NCBI GenBank assembly: GCA_900470805.1
Contig: UCCA01000018.1
Span: 434,001 to 498,000, forward strand
Direction: 5' to 3'
Source of the DNA: Hyphomicrobiales bacterium
GTDB taxonomy: Bacteria > Pseudomonadota > Alphaproteobacteria > Rhizobiales > Rhizobiaceae
Length of the DNA: 64,000 nt
Below the pieces are notes generated by a model. That model made no database searches. It saw nothing but the letters and a program-made list of their open reading frames with translations, and was not told where the DNA came from. This document shows, one piece after another, positions 9,003 to 18,002 of this stretch; positions within the stretch are counted from its first letter, which is position 1; each line of letters starts with the position of its first letter. The position numbers and the translations under genes were made by a program.

Positions 9003-9050
9003 AGGCGAAGGGTCGTGCCTCTCCGGTGCTTCCAAAGGCCCTTCGCCGCT
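9003..9050. repeat. palindromic repeat unit A
   Basis: A 48-bp element whose arms GGCGAAGGG (9004-9012) and CCCTTCGCC (9039-9047) are perfect inverted repeats. Unit B at 9126-9174 is a close copy, sharing arms and an internal GCCTC-n-CCGG block. Confidence 0.65.
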
Positions 9051-9125
9051 TTGACAGCTTGCCGCCGTCGAAAGTTCAGCTACCATTGTCCTGTCGCTAG
9101 GAAGTTTCAGAGACACTCCGGTGAC

Positions 9126-9174
9126 AGGCGAAGGGCGGCTTAGCCTCCCCGGGCGTCCAGAGCCCTTCGCCGCT
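9126..9174. repeat. palindromic repeat unit B
   Basis: A second copy of the REP-like element, with arms at 9127-9135 and 9163-9171. The two units lie 123 bp apart in the gene-free interval before the membrane-protein gene at 9288. Confidence 0.65.
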
Positions 9175-9287
9175 ACCTGCTCGCATGTTTTTTACGGGCT
9201 ATTTACCACTCACCAAGGTGGCAGGTTGCGCGGCCTTCTCTTTGCCGCTGGTAAAGTTGTACTGGAGCCCTTTAACAAGGAGGGCTT

Positions 9288-9602
9288 ATGGCTCACGTGG
9301 CTCTAATCGTTGCGCAAATGCTCGACCCGATACGGGTCATTCTGATGCTCATCTGTGTTTGGATCGTCGTGAAGGTGTACGCGCGCTACGGGCCGTTGCG
9401 TAAGATTTCAGCATACGCGGTCCTCGTCAGTCTAGTTGCGATAATCATGATGATGGTGATTGATGCCTTGCACCCAGGCCGTGACACGGATGCGACGATC
9501 TCAGCCACCCTTGCTACAGGCTATGTAGCAAACTGGCTAATCGTTGGCATCGCGCACATCTGCATGCAGATAATTCGCGTTCGACGTCGTCAACACCCTT
9601 GA
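9288..9602 (+). CDS. three-helix membrane protein
   Basis: 104 residues with hydrophobic segments at about 9-30, 42-62 and 74-97 and a basic C-terminus (RVRRRQHP). AAGGAGGG lies 6 nt before the ATG. It sits just beyond the lysis genes but on the opposite strand. It could be a holin-like or a superinfection-exclusion protein; the sequence does not decide between them. Confidence 0.65.
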   Translation: MAHVALIVAQMLDPIRVILMLICVWIVVKVYARYGPLRKISAYAVLVSLVAIIMMMVIDALHPGRDTDATISATLATGYVANWLIVGIAHICMQIIRVRRRQHP

Positions 9603-9612
9603 TAGAGCCGGC

Positions 9613-10086
9613 CTACCCGTCTTCTCCTGCAGACTTCAACGGCATCGTTTCGCTCGGTATGATCATGAACTTGATCGGCGGGGAAACGACATGGATTGGG
9701 CCTATCCAGCTTTGTAGCGGATTGCATATGTAGTCGAGCGTCACCTCGTAGCGCGCTGGGCCAGGCGTCGCGGCCGTCGGCACTGTGATCGATCGCCTGT
9801 AGGTCTCCCTCCCCGCCAGCAGCCGAAGGCCGGTCGTAAACTGCGGGATTGAATGACGTTCGCCGACCGCATCATAAAGCCATCGCTTTGTAACGAGCGG
9901 GCAGATCCGCTTCCGGAAGACGGAAAACTCAATGTCGAGCGTTCCGCCCTGCGGCACTGTCGGCGACAGCGCGACGGCGCTCTCGTACTCGATTGGTGGC
10001 TCACGGTCTGACACCCACAGGCCAAGATTGATCGATCCGAGGATAGCCAGAAGGAACACCACCCCGCCGACGGTTCTCCATATCAT
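9613..10086 (-). CDS. membrane-anchored periplasmic protein of the lysis region
   Basis: 157 residues with an N-terminal membrane anchor (about 6-24, VGGVVFLLAILGSINLGLWV) followed by a beta-rich periplasmic domain with cysteines at about 57 and 119. The start at 10086 follows the previous stop by 5 nt; the longer upstream reading frame overlaps that gene and is rejected. It is last in the leftward late operon, and I do not recognise its family. Confidence 0.65.
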   Translation of the reverse strand: MIWRTVGGVVFLLAILGSINLGLWVSDREPPIEYESAVALSPTVPQGGTLDIEFSVFRKRICPLVTKRWLYDAVGERHSIPQFTTGLRLLAGRETYRRSITVPTAATPGPARYEVTLDYICNPLQSWIGPIHVVSPPIKFMIIPSETMPLKSAGEDG

Positions 10087-10091
10087 CCGCT

Positions 10092-10373
10092 TCAATGAGC
10101 TGGCCCTCCACGGATGTACCCGATCACCTTGATGATGTTCTCGTAGAGCACCACCGTTCCCAAAAAGATGCCGATGAACGTTATCACTAGCCATTTCGTG
10201 AACCGCCCGACTGTTTGAAGGTCATGGACCATCTTGAATGCCTTCCTCACATCATCTGCTGGCAACTCGACCACGGCCTGAAGCGTCTTCAGTTCGTCCG
10301 GCCGGAGATCGGCAAGCCAGTCTCTCGTGTCTTGTGGTAGCTCTTCCAGCCGTCGTGGAGTTTGATCCGCCAT
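10092..10373 (-). CDS. single-span membrane protein of the lysis region
   Basis: 93 residues: a helical cytoplasmic N-terminal part (RPDELKTLQAVVELPADDV) and one membrane helix (about 58-78, WLVITFIGIFLGTVVL). The start at 10373 has AGGGA upstream. Placement after the endolysin and spanins makes it a holin or antiholin candidate by context only. Confidence 0.65.
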   Translation of the reverse strand: MADQTPRRLEELPQDTRDWLADLRPDELKTLQAVVELPADDVRKAFKMVHDLQTVGRFTKWLVITFIGIFLGTVVLYENIIKVIGYIRGGPAH

Positions 10374-10526
10374 GTCAATTTTCCCTAGCAACCCCGTATG
10401 CCCTTTCGATCGAATGCCATGCTTGACCGGTGTCATCCGATCGACTAAATCCGCCGCCGCCGCCGTGCTTCCTGTCTCATCTCGGCGGCAATGGGAGGGT
10501 CCGGCCCATGGAGGGTCGGGCCCTTG

Positions 10527-10775
10527 CTATCTTTGCCCGTGAGCGCTGCACTCTGATGAGGTCCAGACGCCGGCAGCGCACAAGGCTGCTGCCGTGTCGT
10601 CGATCGCGTCTTGATCCTTGGGGGTCGCGCCCTTGGCGCCAATCAGGGATGCACCGACGATGGCCCTAGTCGTTGTCGACAGGCTTTGCTTCGTTGCACT
10701 CACCCTTGGCGAAGTTGTACATGCCACCGCGCTCAGTGCACAGGCGACGACGAACGCGAGCTTGGTCAGCTGCAT
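10527..10775 (-). CDS. outer-membrane spanin lipoprotein (Rz1-like)
   Basis: 82 residues with a lipoprotein signal peptide ending in SAVAC, so the mature protein begins at Cys19. In phage lysis the outer-membrane spanin pairs with an inner-membrane spanin to fuse the two membranes. The gene begins inside the upstream i-spanin-like gene in another frame (110-bp overlap), the classic Rz/Rz1 nesting. The lipobox has Ala at -3 rather than Leu, so the call rests partly on context. Confidence 0.7.
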   Translation of the reverse strand: MQLTKLAFVVACALSAVACTTSPRVSATKQSLSTTTRAIVGASLIGAKGATPKDQDAIDDTAAALCAAGVWTSSECSAHGQR

Positions 10776-10956
10776 TGCTCAACTCTCCGATTGCCTTGCT
10801 GGTTGCCGCCATCGCTTCGGCAGCCTCGATCTCGCGCCCTTCCCGTTTGGCCTCAGGAAGCCACCAGACGGTGTTGAGGGTCGAGTAGACGATGAAGACA
10901 AGGAGGCCGCCCACGACAGCCCCCAGCCCGATTTTGATGACGTCGCCGATGCTCAT
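10666..10956 (-). CDS. inner-membrane spanin (Rz-like)
   Basis: 96 residues: one N-terminal membrane helix (about 3-26, IGDVIKIGLGAVVGGLLVFIVYS) and a helical, charged periplasmic part (EAKREGREIEAAEAMAATSKAIGEL). The start ATG overlaps the endolysin stop as ATGA (10953-10956), so translation is coupled. Its 3' end contains the Rz1-like gene in another frame. Confidence 0.7.
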   Translation of the reverse strand: MSIGDVIKIGLGAVVGGLLVFIVYSTLNTVWWLPEAKREGREIEAAEAMAATSKAIGELSNAADQARVRRRLCTERGGMYNFAKGECNEAKPVDND

Positions 10957-11921
10957 TCTTCCACCGCCTGGCGGATGTCCTTGATGGCGCCGATCACCCA
11001 CTTGCGGGCGACTAGGACGCCGATCGTCAGCACAACGGCAAAACCGATGACAACCATCAGCGCCCGCCAGTCGAAGCCAGCAAGGGCAGCGATGCCGAAT
11101 CCACCGCCACCGAAGGCACCGGAGATCAAGCCAAGGATATTGAACTTCTTCTTGACGGTCTGATCGACGGCGACAGGAACCACTTCCTTCTCATCGACCA
11201 CGGGCGCCGCAGAGAACGCCGCCATCCTCGTCGAGGCTCCGGACAGAGCCAAGAGCGCCTTGTGCAACGTGGCGCGGGTCTTCGGGCCGGCATCGCCATC
11301 GACGTCGAGGTCATTGTTCGCCTGAAATTGCCGGACGCTGTCAGGCTTGTAGCCGAGCACGACGAGCGACAACCGAACGTAGTGGTCGATCCTATCGGCG
11401 AGCCCGTTGATGCCGCCATTGATGCGCTTTGTGATCGTTTCGATGTCGCCTTGGTCGGCCCACTTGTTCAGGTTTTCCCGATCCCAGAACCACAGCGGCC
11501 CCAGTCCTTCCCATGGATCGGTGTTGACGGCATCCGGGTTGCGGACGAAATCAGGGCAGTTCATGGCGTTCGATCGGCACCAGTCAGTGAAGGCCCGATA
11601 GTTCGCCTTCCCCGTGATCTGCATCGCCGTGCGGCCCATGTAGAGCTTGCCGTCGCCATCTGCTTCAGGCGTATTCCCTAGATCGACACGGGTGTCGTAG
11701 CGCTGCTGGGCAGGCGTCGGACCCCATATCTCGCGGTCGTAACGGAAGTCGCCGCCCTCGTGCATAATCTGGGCATAGAATTGGACGGCGCGATGCGGTC
11801 GGTCCATGCCGAGAGAGCTGCCGTAGCGGTCAACGGCCACAAGCACGGACATCATATTCGAGGCGTTCACAGCCCCTTTCGCAGCCGCGCGCAGATGCGC
11901 GGCAGTTACCTGCACGGTCAT
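10953..11921 (-). CDS. endolysin: GH19 domain, peptidoglycan-binding domain and C-terminal membrane helix
   Basis: 322 residues. Residues 1-190 resemble the glycoside hydrolase 19 (chitinase/lysozyme) fold: a putative catalytic Glu in MHEGG (E55) and the conserved GRTAMQITGKANY (96-108). A peptidoglycan-binding repeat follows (about 205-230, including VRQFQANNDLDVDGDAG). The C-terminus has a Gly-rich stretch and a membrane helix (about 281-303). The start at 11921 has AGGAG upstream. The terminal anchor is unusual for an endolysin and may tether it to the inner membrane. Confidence 0.88.
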   Translation of the reverse strand: MTVQVTAAHLRAAAKGAVNASNMMSVLVAVDRYGSSLGMDRPHRAVQFYAQIMHEGGDFRYDREIWGPTPAQQRYDTRVDLGNTPEADGDGKLYMGRTAMQITGKANYRAFTDWCRSNAMNCPDFVRNPDAVNTDPWEGLGPLWFWDRENLNKWADQGDIETITKRINGGINGLADRIDHYVRLSLVVLGYKPDSVRQFQANNDLDVDGDAGPKTRATLHKALLALSGASTRMAAFSAAPVVDEKEVVPVAVDQTVKKKFNILGLISGAFGGGGFGIAALAGFDWRALMVVIGFAVVLTIGVLVARKWVIGAIKDIRQAVEE

Positions 11922-12031
11922 TGAGGACTCCTGAGTTTCATTGCAGTTGGATGACGAAAGCTCCACGCAAGCTTGGCAGTGCTAGGGGCTTGCCGACACC
12001 AAATGACGCGAACATACTTTCGCGGTCGATC

Positions 12032-12160
12032 ATGAGGATCTTCGGTATGGCATATGACTGGAAAGGCGTCCGCACTCGACGCATTCGCCGCATCAAGCTG
12101 GCGCTATCGTCCGTGATAACACTTGCTGTGTTGACGCTGCCTCTGTTGACGTTCGGCTGA
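12032..12160 (+). CDS. possible small basic membrane peptide
   Basis: 42 residues: an Arg-rich start (GVRTRRIRRIK) and one hydrophobic helix (ALSSVITLAVLTLPLLTF). There is no clear ribosome-binding site, but a terminator follows at 12255. It is on the opposite strand to the late operon. Confidence 0.4.
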   Translation: MRIFGMAYDWKGVRTRRIRRIKLALSSVITLAVLTLPLLTFG

Positions 12161-12254
12161 ATCGAATTCGACTACGCCTATTGGCTGAGAAGCCATCATC
12201 TAGCGGATGATGCTACTAAAGAGGTGACCGGAAGCGGTCCCTGTTATGCTAGAA

Positions 12255-12278
12255 GCCCGCCAACCCCGGCGGGCTTTT
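12255..12278 (+). terminator. Rho-independent terminator
   Basis: GCCCGCC, a 6-nt loop, GGCGGGC, then TTTT. It ends a short plus-strand transcript covering 12032-12160; the leftward direction has a poor T run, so late read-through is expected. Confidence 0.75.
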
Positions 12279-12358
12279 GCACTAGGTGAACTCAGCGCAA
12301 AACAGATTAAAAGGCCGCTTACAACAGGCGGCCGGAAGTTTCAGATGGCGTCCGTAAG

Positions 12359-13183
12359 CTACCGCTTGACCGCCCAAAAGGCAGAGCCGGCACGCTGCTT
12401 AGCCTTGTCGCCGACAATATTCCAAATACCATCGAGCGCGTGATGCATCCGCTGTGAACCAATCCAGAAGTTTGCCAACTGGATATCAAGGTAGTTCGGG
12501 TTGGCGAGCATAAATGCCGCGAGCATGTACTGTTCGTTGTAACCCCGTTCTCTCCACTCCTCGGGATAATCGAACGGCAGACAAATGTCGTGTATCCCAA
12601 CGAGAACACCCGACGGCAGCCGAGGTAGGACATCCATGAAAAACGCGGTGACGTCTGAGTTGGTGAACGACCGATGCGACCCATCCAGAAATACGGTATC
12701 CCCAGGACCGAGCCGATCAAATACCGCTAGATCAACTCCTTCGAGCGGGGCTCTAACTACTTCATCACATAGGACGTCGATGTCTGCGCGAGGGTAAGGA
12801 TCGATAGAGACGATCTTGGTTCTTGATTTCGGCCCTAGTGCTGCTCGCGCATATATCGTCGAGAAGCCTGAGCCGATCTCAAGGTATACCCCTGCCGCCC
12901 TCTTCGCTGCCCACATGACAGACAGGCCATCAAGGACAGGCATAAAGCCGTTGTCGAACTCAATTTCCAGTTCACCAGGAGCATTGAAGCGACCGATGAG
13001 ATCTCGATAATCCGCAATCTCAGCTAGATTTCCCTCAAACGTTTCGCGACTATTGCTGATCTGAGAAAACAATCCACTGTGACCTTCCGGCTCCCAGCGC
13101 CTCTGGAAGTCGTAGTAGTATTCCAGATACAGCGGCTTTTGACCCAGACGCACACGATTGAAATAACGAATTAACCCGCGCAA
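12359..13183 (-). CDS. class I SAM-dependent methyltransferase (Methyltransf_24-like), cargo
   Basis: 274 residues. The Rossmann SAM-binding motif YLEIGSGFSTIYARAAL lies at about 99-115, an acidic strand VSIDPYPR at about 125, and a metal-binding-type LDGSHRSFTNSDV at about 165. This fits the small-molecule or glycan methyltransferases found in polysaccharide loci. It is placed between tail fibre and endolysin, a usual site for host-surface-modifying cargo. The substrate cannot be read from the sequence. Confidence 0.75.
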   Translation of the reverse strand: MRGLIRYFNRVRLGQKPLYLEYYYDFQRRWEPEGHSGLFSQISNSRETFEGNLAEIADYRDLIGRFNAPGELEIEFDNGFMPVLDGLSVMWAAKRAAGVYLEIGSGFSTIYARAALGPKSRTKIVSIDPYPRADIDVLCDEVVRAPLEGVDLAVFDRLGPGDTVFLDGSHRSFTNSDVTAFFMDVLPRLPSGVLVGIHDICLPFDYPEEWRERGYNEQYMLAAFMLANPNYLDIQLANFWIGSQRMHHALDGIWNIVGDKAKQRAGSAFWAVKR

Positions 13184-13273
13184 GCATCACCCCCACTTTC
13201 GACGCATCTGCAACCTATAGGGCAACAAGAGTAGGTCGCAACGGTTATTCCCGCTGCGCCCACAGTCTTGCAC

Positions 13274-15340
13274 TCAAAGCATCTTGCCGTAGAAGAGCGT
13301 GTCATCGATGCCGTATGAGACAACCGGACTGCCTACAGCGTAAACCCAAGCCTCGTAGTAGTCGGTACCACTTGCATCATCGATCGCCGAAACCGACATC
13401 CCCTCGATGGCATTGACGCAGTTGCGGCGCGTGCGGAGATAAAGATCACCGTTTTTGTAGATGCAAACGTTCAGCAATTGACCGGACGTCATGCCCGTCA
13501 CAAGCATCGTCAAACTTAGCTCAACAATACCCTGTGGCGGAGTCCAGCGACTGTTCGCCTCGTCGTAATACCCCCCGATGTTGAACGAAGCGGCACTGAA
13601 AGGAAGCTTGGTGAAGACACCGGTTGAGCACGCCTGATCAACTGTCATCCGCGCGGCAAACGATGGTCGGCGGTCACTTCTGATTACCTCTTCAGGTCGC
13701 ACCTTCTGAAGAGTGGTCGAGCCCGCGCCGTCGTCCTTGAGCATAACTTTGCGCTGGTTGAAAGGGATCGGGTTGGCGAAAAAGCCGTAACGCGTTGATG
13801 CCGACTTGCCTGCAGCTCGCGCCAATCGAGTTCCGGCAATGACAAGGCCAGCACCACGAAAATGCGTGCTATCAGCTGTACCGAGGTTGGAAAGTCTGGC
13901 CAGTCCGGCCCGAGCATCCGCGTCTGCGATCGTCTTCAAAACTGGATTTATCGCGGTGTATTGAATGGCTGTTTCCCCAAGCGCGATTGCCGTGCCCGCG
14001 TCGATCACACCGTCAGCTGTGAGCGCTGCTATTAGGTTGTTCCACCTAGCCTGATATGTCCCGGGCGTACCGTTGTCAGCTTCGCCCTGATGCCAGAGGA
14101 AAACGTCAACTGGAGTGCTGATGCCAGCCGCTGTGAGGATCGCCCGCATACGATTATAAATGGCACCCTTCACATTCGCAGCATTGACCCATTTGTCGAT
14201 GCTTTGGCCTCCATTCGCGACCAGCACCATTCGCACAGGTCGTCGGGCAACCTTCGCGATTACTTTTGCGGCGTGAGCCATCATGTTATTGATCGGGCCT
14301 GCCGCTGTGTTGAAAGGCACCGCACCAAGAACAGGAGCTATCCAAGACGATCCGAGCGCCGTTAATGTCTCCAAATCGTTTGTATTGTTCCAGACGGTCA
14401 CGTCCGCGAAGGGCCCCCCAAGCCCGCCCCCCTGATTGCCGATCGCGTTCGATTGCCCCATCGCGAGGATAGTCAGCGGCGTGACGCTTACGGTCGTCGA
14501 CAGGTCAGCCCAGTTCGCGGCGAGCTTCACATCGGTGACCGCTGCATCCGCAAGCTTTGGGGTGGTGATGTCTCCGTTTGCGACAGCGACGGATTGATTC
14601 TGCCAGACTGTGCCGTTGAAGACGCGAAGAAGGCCTGACGTGGTGTTGAAGTAAAGCGCGCCGGTGATCGGACTGCCGCCGACAGATGCGCTGGCCGCCG
14701 CATCATTTGCAAAGGCAGCGAGATAGCGGGTCACGAAACTGTTGTAGAGGCTCTCGACCTGAGCCAGGAGGGCGGCGCTTGCCTGATCGCTCGCCAGGCG
14801 GAAGGTTGCCCCAGAGATGCGGCCGAGAACCTGCATGCCGGCAACCAATCCGCCAGCGGCGATGTCGTTGCCGCTGTTCGACTTGATGGTGAGCACTGAC
14901 CCGCCATTGAAGGACACAGTAACCGGTGATGCGGTGCTGGCCTCAAAAATATTCAGTAAGATCAGCGCAGACTCGGTCGTTGGTATAGAGGTGGTGGCCT
15001 GAATAGCATTAGGCGTACCAGCCCCGACATCGCTTGCGACGATGAACGAATAGGGAAGATCGCCTACCCTGTTCCAAGATCCCACGCCTGAGGCGCCGAC
15101 CTTCTGGTAGATGCCGTTGTTTGCGAGCGTCGTGTCTTGAACGACCCATGCAAGCGTCTTGTCGATTTTGGACAGGTCGGCGATCAGGTCCGCCTTGGTC
15201 ACATAGACTGAGGCGTTTGAGCCGAGGGACTGAACGAAGGATTCGAGCCATGTTCCCCAAGCCCGAATTCGGGCCTTGTCCGGCTGAGACGGCGCACCTG
15301 CTGGCCCATCTTCCCACACGCTGTTTGCATTCTCTGCCAT
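13274..15340 (-). CDS. tail fibre or tailspike with SGNH/sialate O-acetylesterase-like domain
   Basis: 688 residues. Residues 1-285 are a virion-attachment part with repeated structural segments. Residues 285-500 hold an SGNH-hydrolase esterase: GQSNAIG with nucleophile Ser297, HQGE at 417-420, and the Asp-x-x-His pair DSTH at 490-493. This pattern is shared by DUF303/CE6 acetyl-esterases that remove O-acetyl groups from glycans. The C-terminal 180 residues are beta-rich and probably trimerize or bind receptor. It likely deacetylates host capsule, LPS or exopolysaccharide during adsorption. Confidence 0.85.
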   Translation of the reverse strand: MAENANSVWEDGPAGAPSQPDKARIRAWGTWLESFVQSLGSNASVYVTKADLIADLSKIDKTLAWVVQDTTLANNGIYQKVGASGVGSWNRVGDLPYSFIVASDVGAGTPNAIQATTSIPTTESALILLNIFEASTASPVTVSFNGGSVLTIKSNSGNDIAAGGLVAGMQVLGRISGATFRLASDQASAALLAQVESLYNSFVTRYLAAFANDAAASASVGGSPITGALYFNTTSGLLRVFNGTVWQNQSVAVANGDITTPKLADAAVTDVKLAANWADLSTTVSVTPLTILAMGQSNAIGNQGGGLGGPFADVTVWNNTNDLETLTALGSSWIAPVLGAVPFNTAAGPINNMMAHAAKVIAKVARRPVRMVLVANGGQSIDKWVNAANVKGAIYNRMRAILTAAGISTPVDVFLWHQGEADNGTPGTYQARWNNLIAALTADGVIDAGTAIALGETAIQYTAINPVLKTIADADARAGLARLSNLGTADSTHFRGAGLVIAGTRLARAAGKSASTRYGFFANPIPFNQRKVMLKDDGAGSTTLQKVRPEEVIRSDRRPSFAARMTVDQACSTGVFTKLPFSAASFNIGGYYDEANSRWTPPQGIVELSLTMLVTGMTSGQLLNVCIYKNGDLYLRTRRNCVNAIEGMSVSAIDDASGTDYYEAWVYAVGSPVVSYGIDDTLFYGKML

Positions 15341-15398
15341 GGTAGCTCCATTGAAATTGGCTCAAGCGCATGGCTTGGCCGGCAACGATTGATTGATG

Positions 15399-17591
15399 TT
15401 AGGTGACCACGAACGAGCCGGTGGCGACTTCGGCTGCGGCGATGCCGGATCCATTGATTGCTACCACCCATGCGTACTTCGTCCCGGCGGTCAGGCCGGT
15501 GATGACGCGGCTATCGGCGGTGCCAGGCGCGCCATATTTCGGCGGGCTGACAGCCGTTGCGCTGCTGAAGGTGTTGACTGTGTTCCAATACAATCGGGCG
15601 CCGGCATAGTTCGCGCTATTAGGCGCTACCCAGTTGACGGTTACTTGCCCCGCACCACCGGTCTTGGTGACCGAGCTAACGACACCAGGAGGCGTGGGGT
15701 CTGCTGTGGAAACAACATTCTCTGTTGTCGACCAACTGGAATAGGAACCGTCCGAGCCCTTGAACGCCGTTTCGATCTGCAGGGTCTTGTCGGCTGGGAC
15801 CGTATTGGTGTTCAGGTTTATGTAGCCCCCAGCTGCCGCCGCATCCGGAAACTCCTGCTCGACCCATGCTCCCGGTGTTCCAAAGCCAATATCAGCGACG
15901 CGATAGCGAACAATCGGCGTGAGGCTGGCGTCAGCAGGATCAAGAACAATGACGCGGATATAGACCGTACCACCACTCGCCTGAGACTGAATAAGATTGA
16001 TAACTGGAGTGATAATGCCTGCAGCATTCGGCACCTCTGGAACTGGCGGCTGCCTCCCCTCGTCAATCGACGGTGTCCATAGATCGATATTGTCTGGGTT
16101 CTGGATGACATCCATCGTGAAGCCGCCCTTTGAAAGAGCGAGCACCGACCGACGGTTCTCCATGACCTTGCCATTCAAGCGAGGAAGCCGCTTTGGCGTT
16201 TCCAACCTCACCCAGCGCGAGTAGATTGCATTGAGGCCAGAGAGGCGGACGTCGATGCTGCCTTTGACTTTCTGCCGGAGGCGCAACCAATCTCGCTTTC
16301 CCAATCGACGGGCCTGGCGCCACTGGTGCACCCACTGGTAGCTTGCCTCCTCGGTGAGTATCCGGCCAGCATCGAGCTGGGCGGCGCCGTCCTCGAAAAA
16401 GTCGGTATCTGTTGTCGTGTAGTCAGTTGCCGGATAGGTGAATTTCGGCACGAGCCGGTTGACCTCATCCTCAAACAGAACATCGTATTGGATCTGGTGG
16501 CCAACGATATCAGCGTCAGTCAGCGTCGAGCATCTGCTCTCGCGGAACTTGCCGACGGTCAGAATTCGAGCACCGTCGCCGCGCGAGACCAGATGACCGT
16601 CACAGGCGGACAGAATGGCGTTCAAACCAGACTTGGGACCATTCTCTGTCGTGTCCCAGCCGTTACACTCGTATCGCCGCTCCGTTCCGCCTCCATTGAG
16701 CGGCACGAGCTCGTCGCAGATATCGGCTTCCTCGATCCACAGGTCTAGAACCGGCAGAATGGCCTTGGTGTAGTCGAGCCCGAAGCCAAACTCATTGAAG
16801 CAGAGGTGCCATGCAAGGATCAGCGCACAGTTCCGGGTCCAGGTCCACGTTGTGGGGTCCGTTGGGCTTTGAGCGGGGTCGCGATAGTCCCAGATATAGG
16901 CCCAGTCACCCTCGACTGACAGAGATGGCACGCCATAGGGGTAAGCGCTTTGCTGATCCTTCGAACTGGCGTTGTGGGCAATCATCGCGACCGACGATTG
17001 ACCGTCTCCACGATGCGCTGTTGTCCAGATATCCTGCGATGCGAGCTTGGCCGCTACCTCATTGTAAGCGGTCTCGGTAGGGAGCCCGAGGCGCGAATAG
17101 ATGTCTATGTGCGCGGCGCCCTTGCTATACCGGCCGTTGCTGAGGCCGTTAACGCGGCTTCCGGCGAGAGTGACTTCATCGTCATGCAGGTAGTAGCGAT
17201 TGATCGACTTGCTTCGGTGTCCCACCAGGGCCTGCACCGAAAACAGATCGGCGCCAACCGCTTCCCAGAGCATTCTCGCTCCGGCGATACGTGTGCGCCC
17301 TACCCCATATATCCGATACGGGATCGGCTGCGTCATCGGAGATTTGCCGTCCTCAGCCTTCGGGGGCTTTGGCGCCATCAGCATCTGGATGCCGATCGAC
17401 AGGGCCGTCACTGCTATCGCCGATGCGATCGAGGCGAACGTGATCGTTGTCGCGCCGAAGGTGATGCCAGCGGTGCCGAATACCGCCGTGAATAGCGGCG
17501 TGAAGATCGGGTCAAACAGAACCGTGCTGTAAAGGCTGGTCGAGTTCCCAAGCCCGTACCTCTGTAACGTCATGCGATGATGCAGGCTCAT
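15399..17591 (-). CDS. tail tip / central fibre protein (gpJ-like)
   Basis: 730 residues, starting at 17591 in an ATGA overlap with the previous gene. A hydrophobic N-terminal segment (about 25-75) precedes PYRIYGVGRTRIAGARM, which is typical of siphovirus tail-hub proteins. The middle part has beta-rich hub domains. A fibronectin type III domain lies near the C-terminus (about 635-725: PTPPGVVSSVTK... QVTVNWVAP). It probably forms the tail tip that docks the esterase fibre encoded next. Confidence 0.82.
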   Translation of the reverse strand: MSLHHRMTLQRYGLGNSTSLYSTVLFDPIFTPLFTAVFGTAGITFGATTITFASIASAIAVTALSIGIQMLMAPKPPKAEDGKSPMTQPIPYRIYGVGRTRIAGARMLWEAVGADLFSVQALVGHRSKSINRYYLHDDEVTLAGSRVNGLSNGRYSKGAAHIDIYSRLGLPTETAYNEVAAKLASQDIWTTAHRGDGQSSVAMIAHNASSKDQQSAYPYGVPSLSVEGDWAYIWDYRDPAQSPTDPTTWTWTRNCALILAWHLCFNEFGFGLDYTKAILPVLDLWIEEADICDELVPLNGGGTERRYECNGWDTTENGPKSGLNAILSACDGHLVSRGDGARILTVGKFRESRCSTLTDADIVGHQIQYDVLFEDEVNRLVPKFTYPATDYTTTDTDFFEDGAAQLDAGRILTEEASYQWVHQWRQARRLGKRDWLRLRQKVKGSIDVRLSGLNAIYSRWVRLETPKRLPRLNGKVMENRRSVLALSKGGFTMDVIQNPDNIDLWTPSIDEGRQPPVPEVPNAAGIITPVINLIQSQASGGTVYIRVIVLDPADASLTPIVRYRVADIGFGTPGAWVEQEFPDAAAAGGYINLNTNTVPADKTLQIETAFKGSDGSYSSWSTTENVVSTADPTPPGVVSSVTKTGGAGQVTVNWVAPNSANYAGARLYWNTVNTFSSATAVSPPKYGAPGTADSRVITGLTAGTKYAWVVAINGSGIAAAEVATGSFVVT

Positions 17592-17995
17592 GCTTCGAGC
17601 TTCCACGCGGCGACATGATCGAGCTTCCTCGCAACGACCCCACCCGGCGACAAGACTGCCCAGAGAGGGCCGAAACGAATGGCGCTGACGAGCGCCATCT
17701 CTTCCTCCATCCCGATCGGCGCGGCCACCACGCCGAGGTCGCCGTCCATAGGATTAACCGTGCGGACGAAACCGAGAGGCGAAAGACGTCCGTCTGCGAA
17801 CGACACGATGCCGCCGGCGCGCGCGAGGACACGATGTGCCCCTCTTGCGTCGGCGTAGGTGCCGCGAAGATCCTGAGCAGGGTCAACTCCCGTAAGGTGA
17901 TACACCCAGGTCGCGCAGAACATCGTGCAGTCATCGCCAGAGGTGCCGCCCCACTCGAAACGGTGGGGATGCATCAAGAATTCATGCAATGTCAT
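17588..17995 (-). CDS. tail-tip assembly protein, cysteine-peptidase-like (DUF6950/NlpC type)
   Basis: 135 residues. A short NlpC/P60-like core has Cys23 in DDCTMFCATWVY and a His near the C-terminus (LDHVAAW). In this tail position such proteins trim the tail-tip complex or cut peptidoglycan at DNA entry. The start at 17995 has CTGAGGT upstream; it is coupled to the next gene by ATGA. Confidence 0.65.
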   Translation of the reverse strand: MTLHEFLMHPHRFEWGGTSGDDCTMFCATWVYHLTGVDPAQDLRGTYADARGAHRVLARAGGIVSFADGRLSPLGFVRTVNPMDGDLGVVAAPIGMEEEMALVSAIRFGPLWAVLSPGGVVARKLDHVAAWKLEA

Positions 17996-18002
17996 TGAAA
18001 CC

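Noticed and set aside
8676..9116. Minus-strand frame of 146 codons
   Set aside because: No start signal; the plus-strand gene at 8700 has a strong Shine-Dalgarno in the same region.
12255..12278. Terminator in the leftward direction at the same hairpin
   Set aside because: The T run is poor in that direction, and the late operon has to pass through it.
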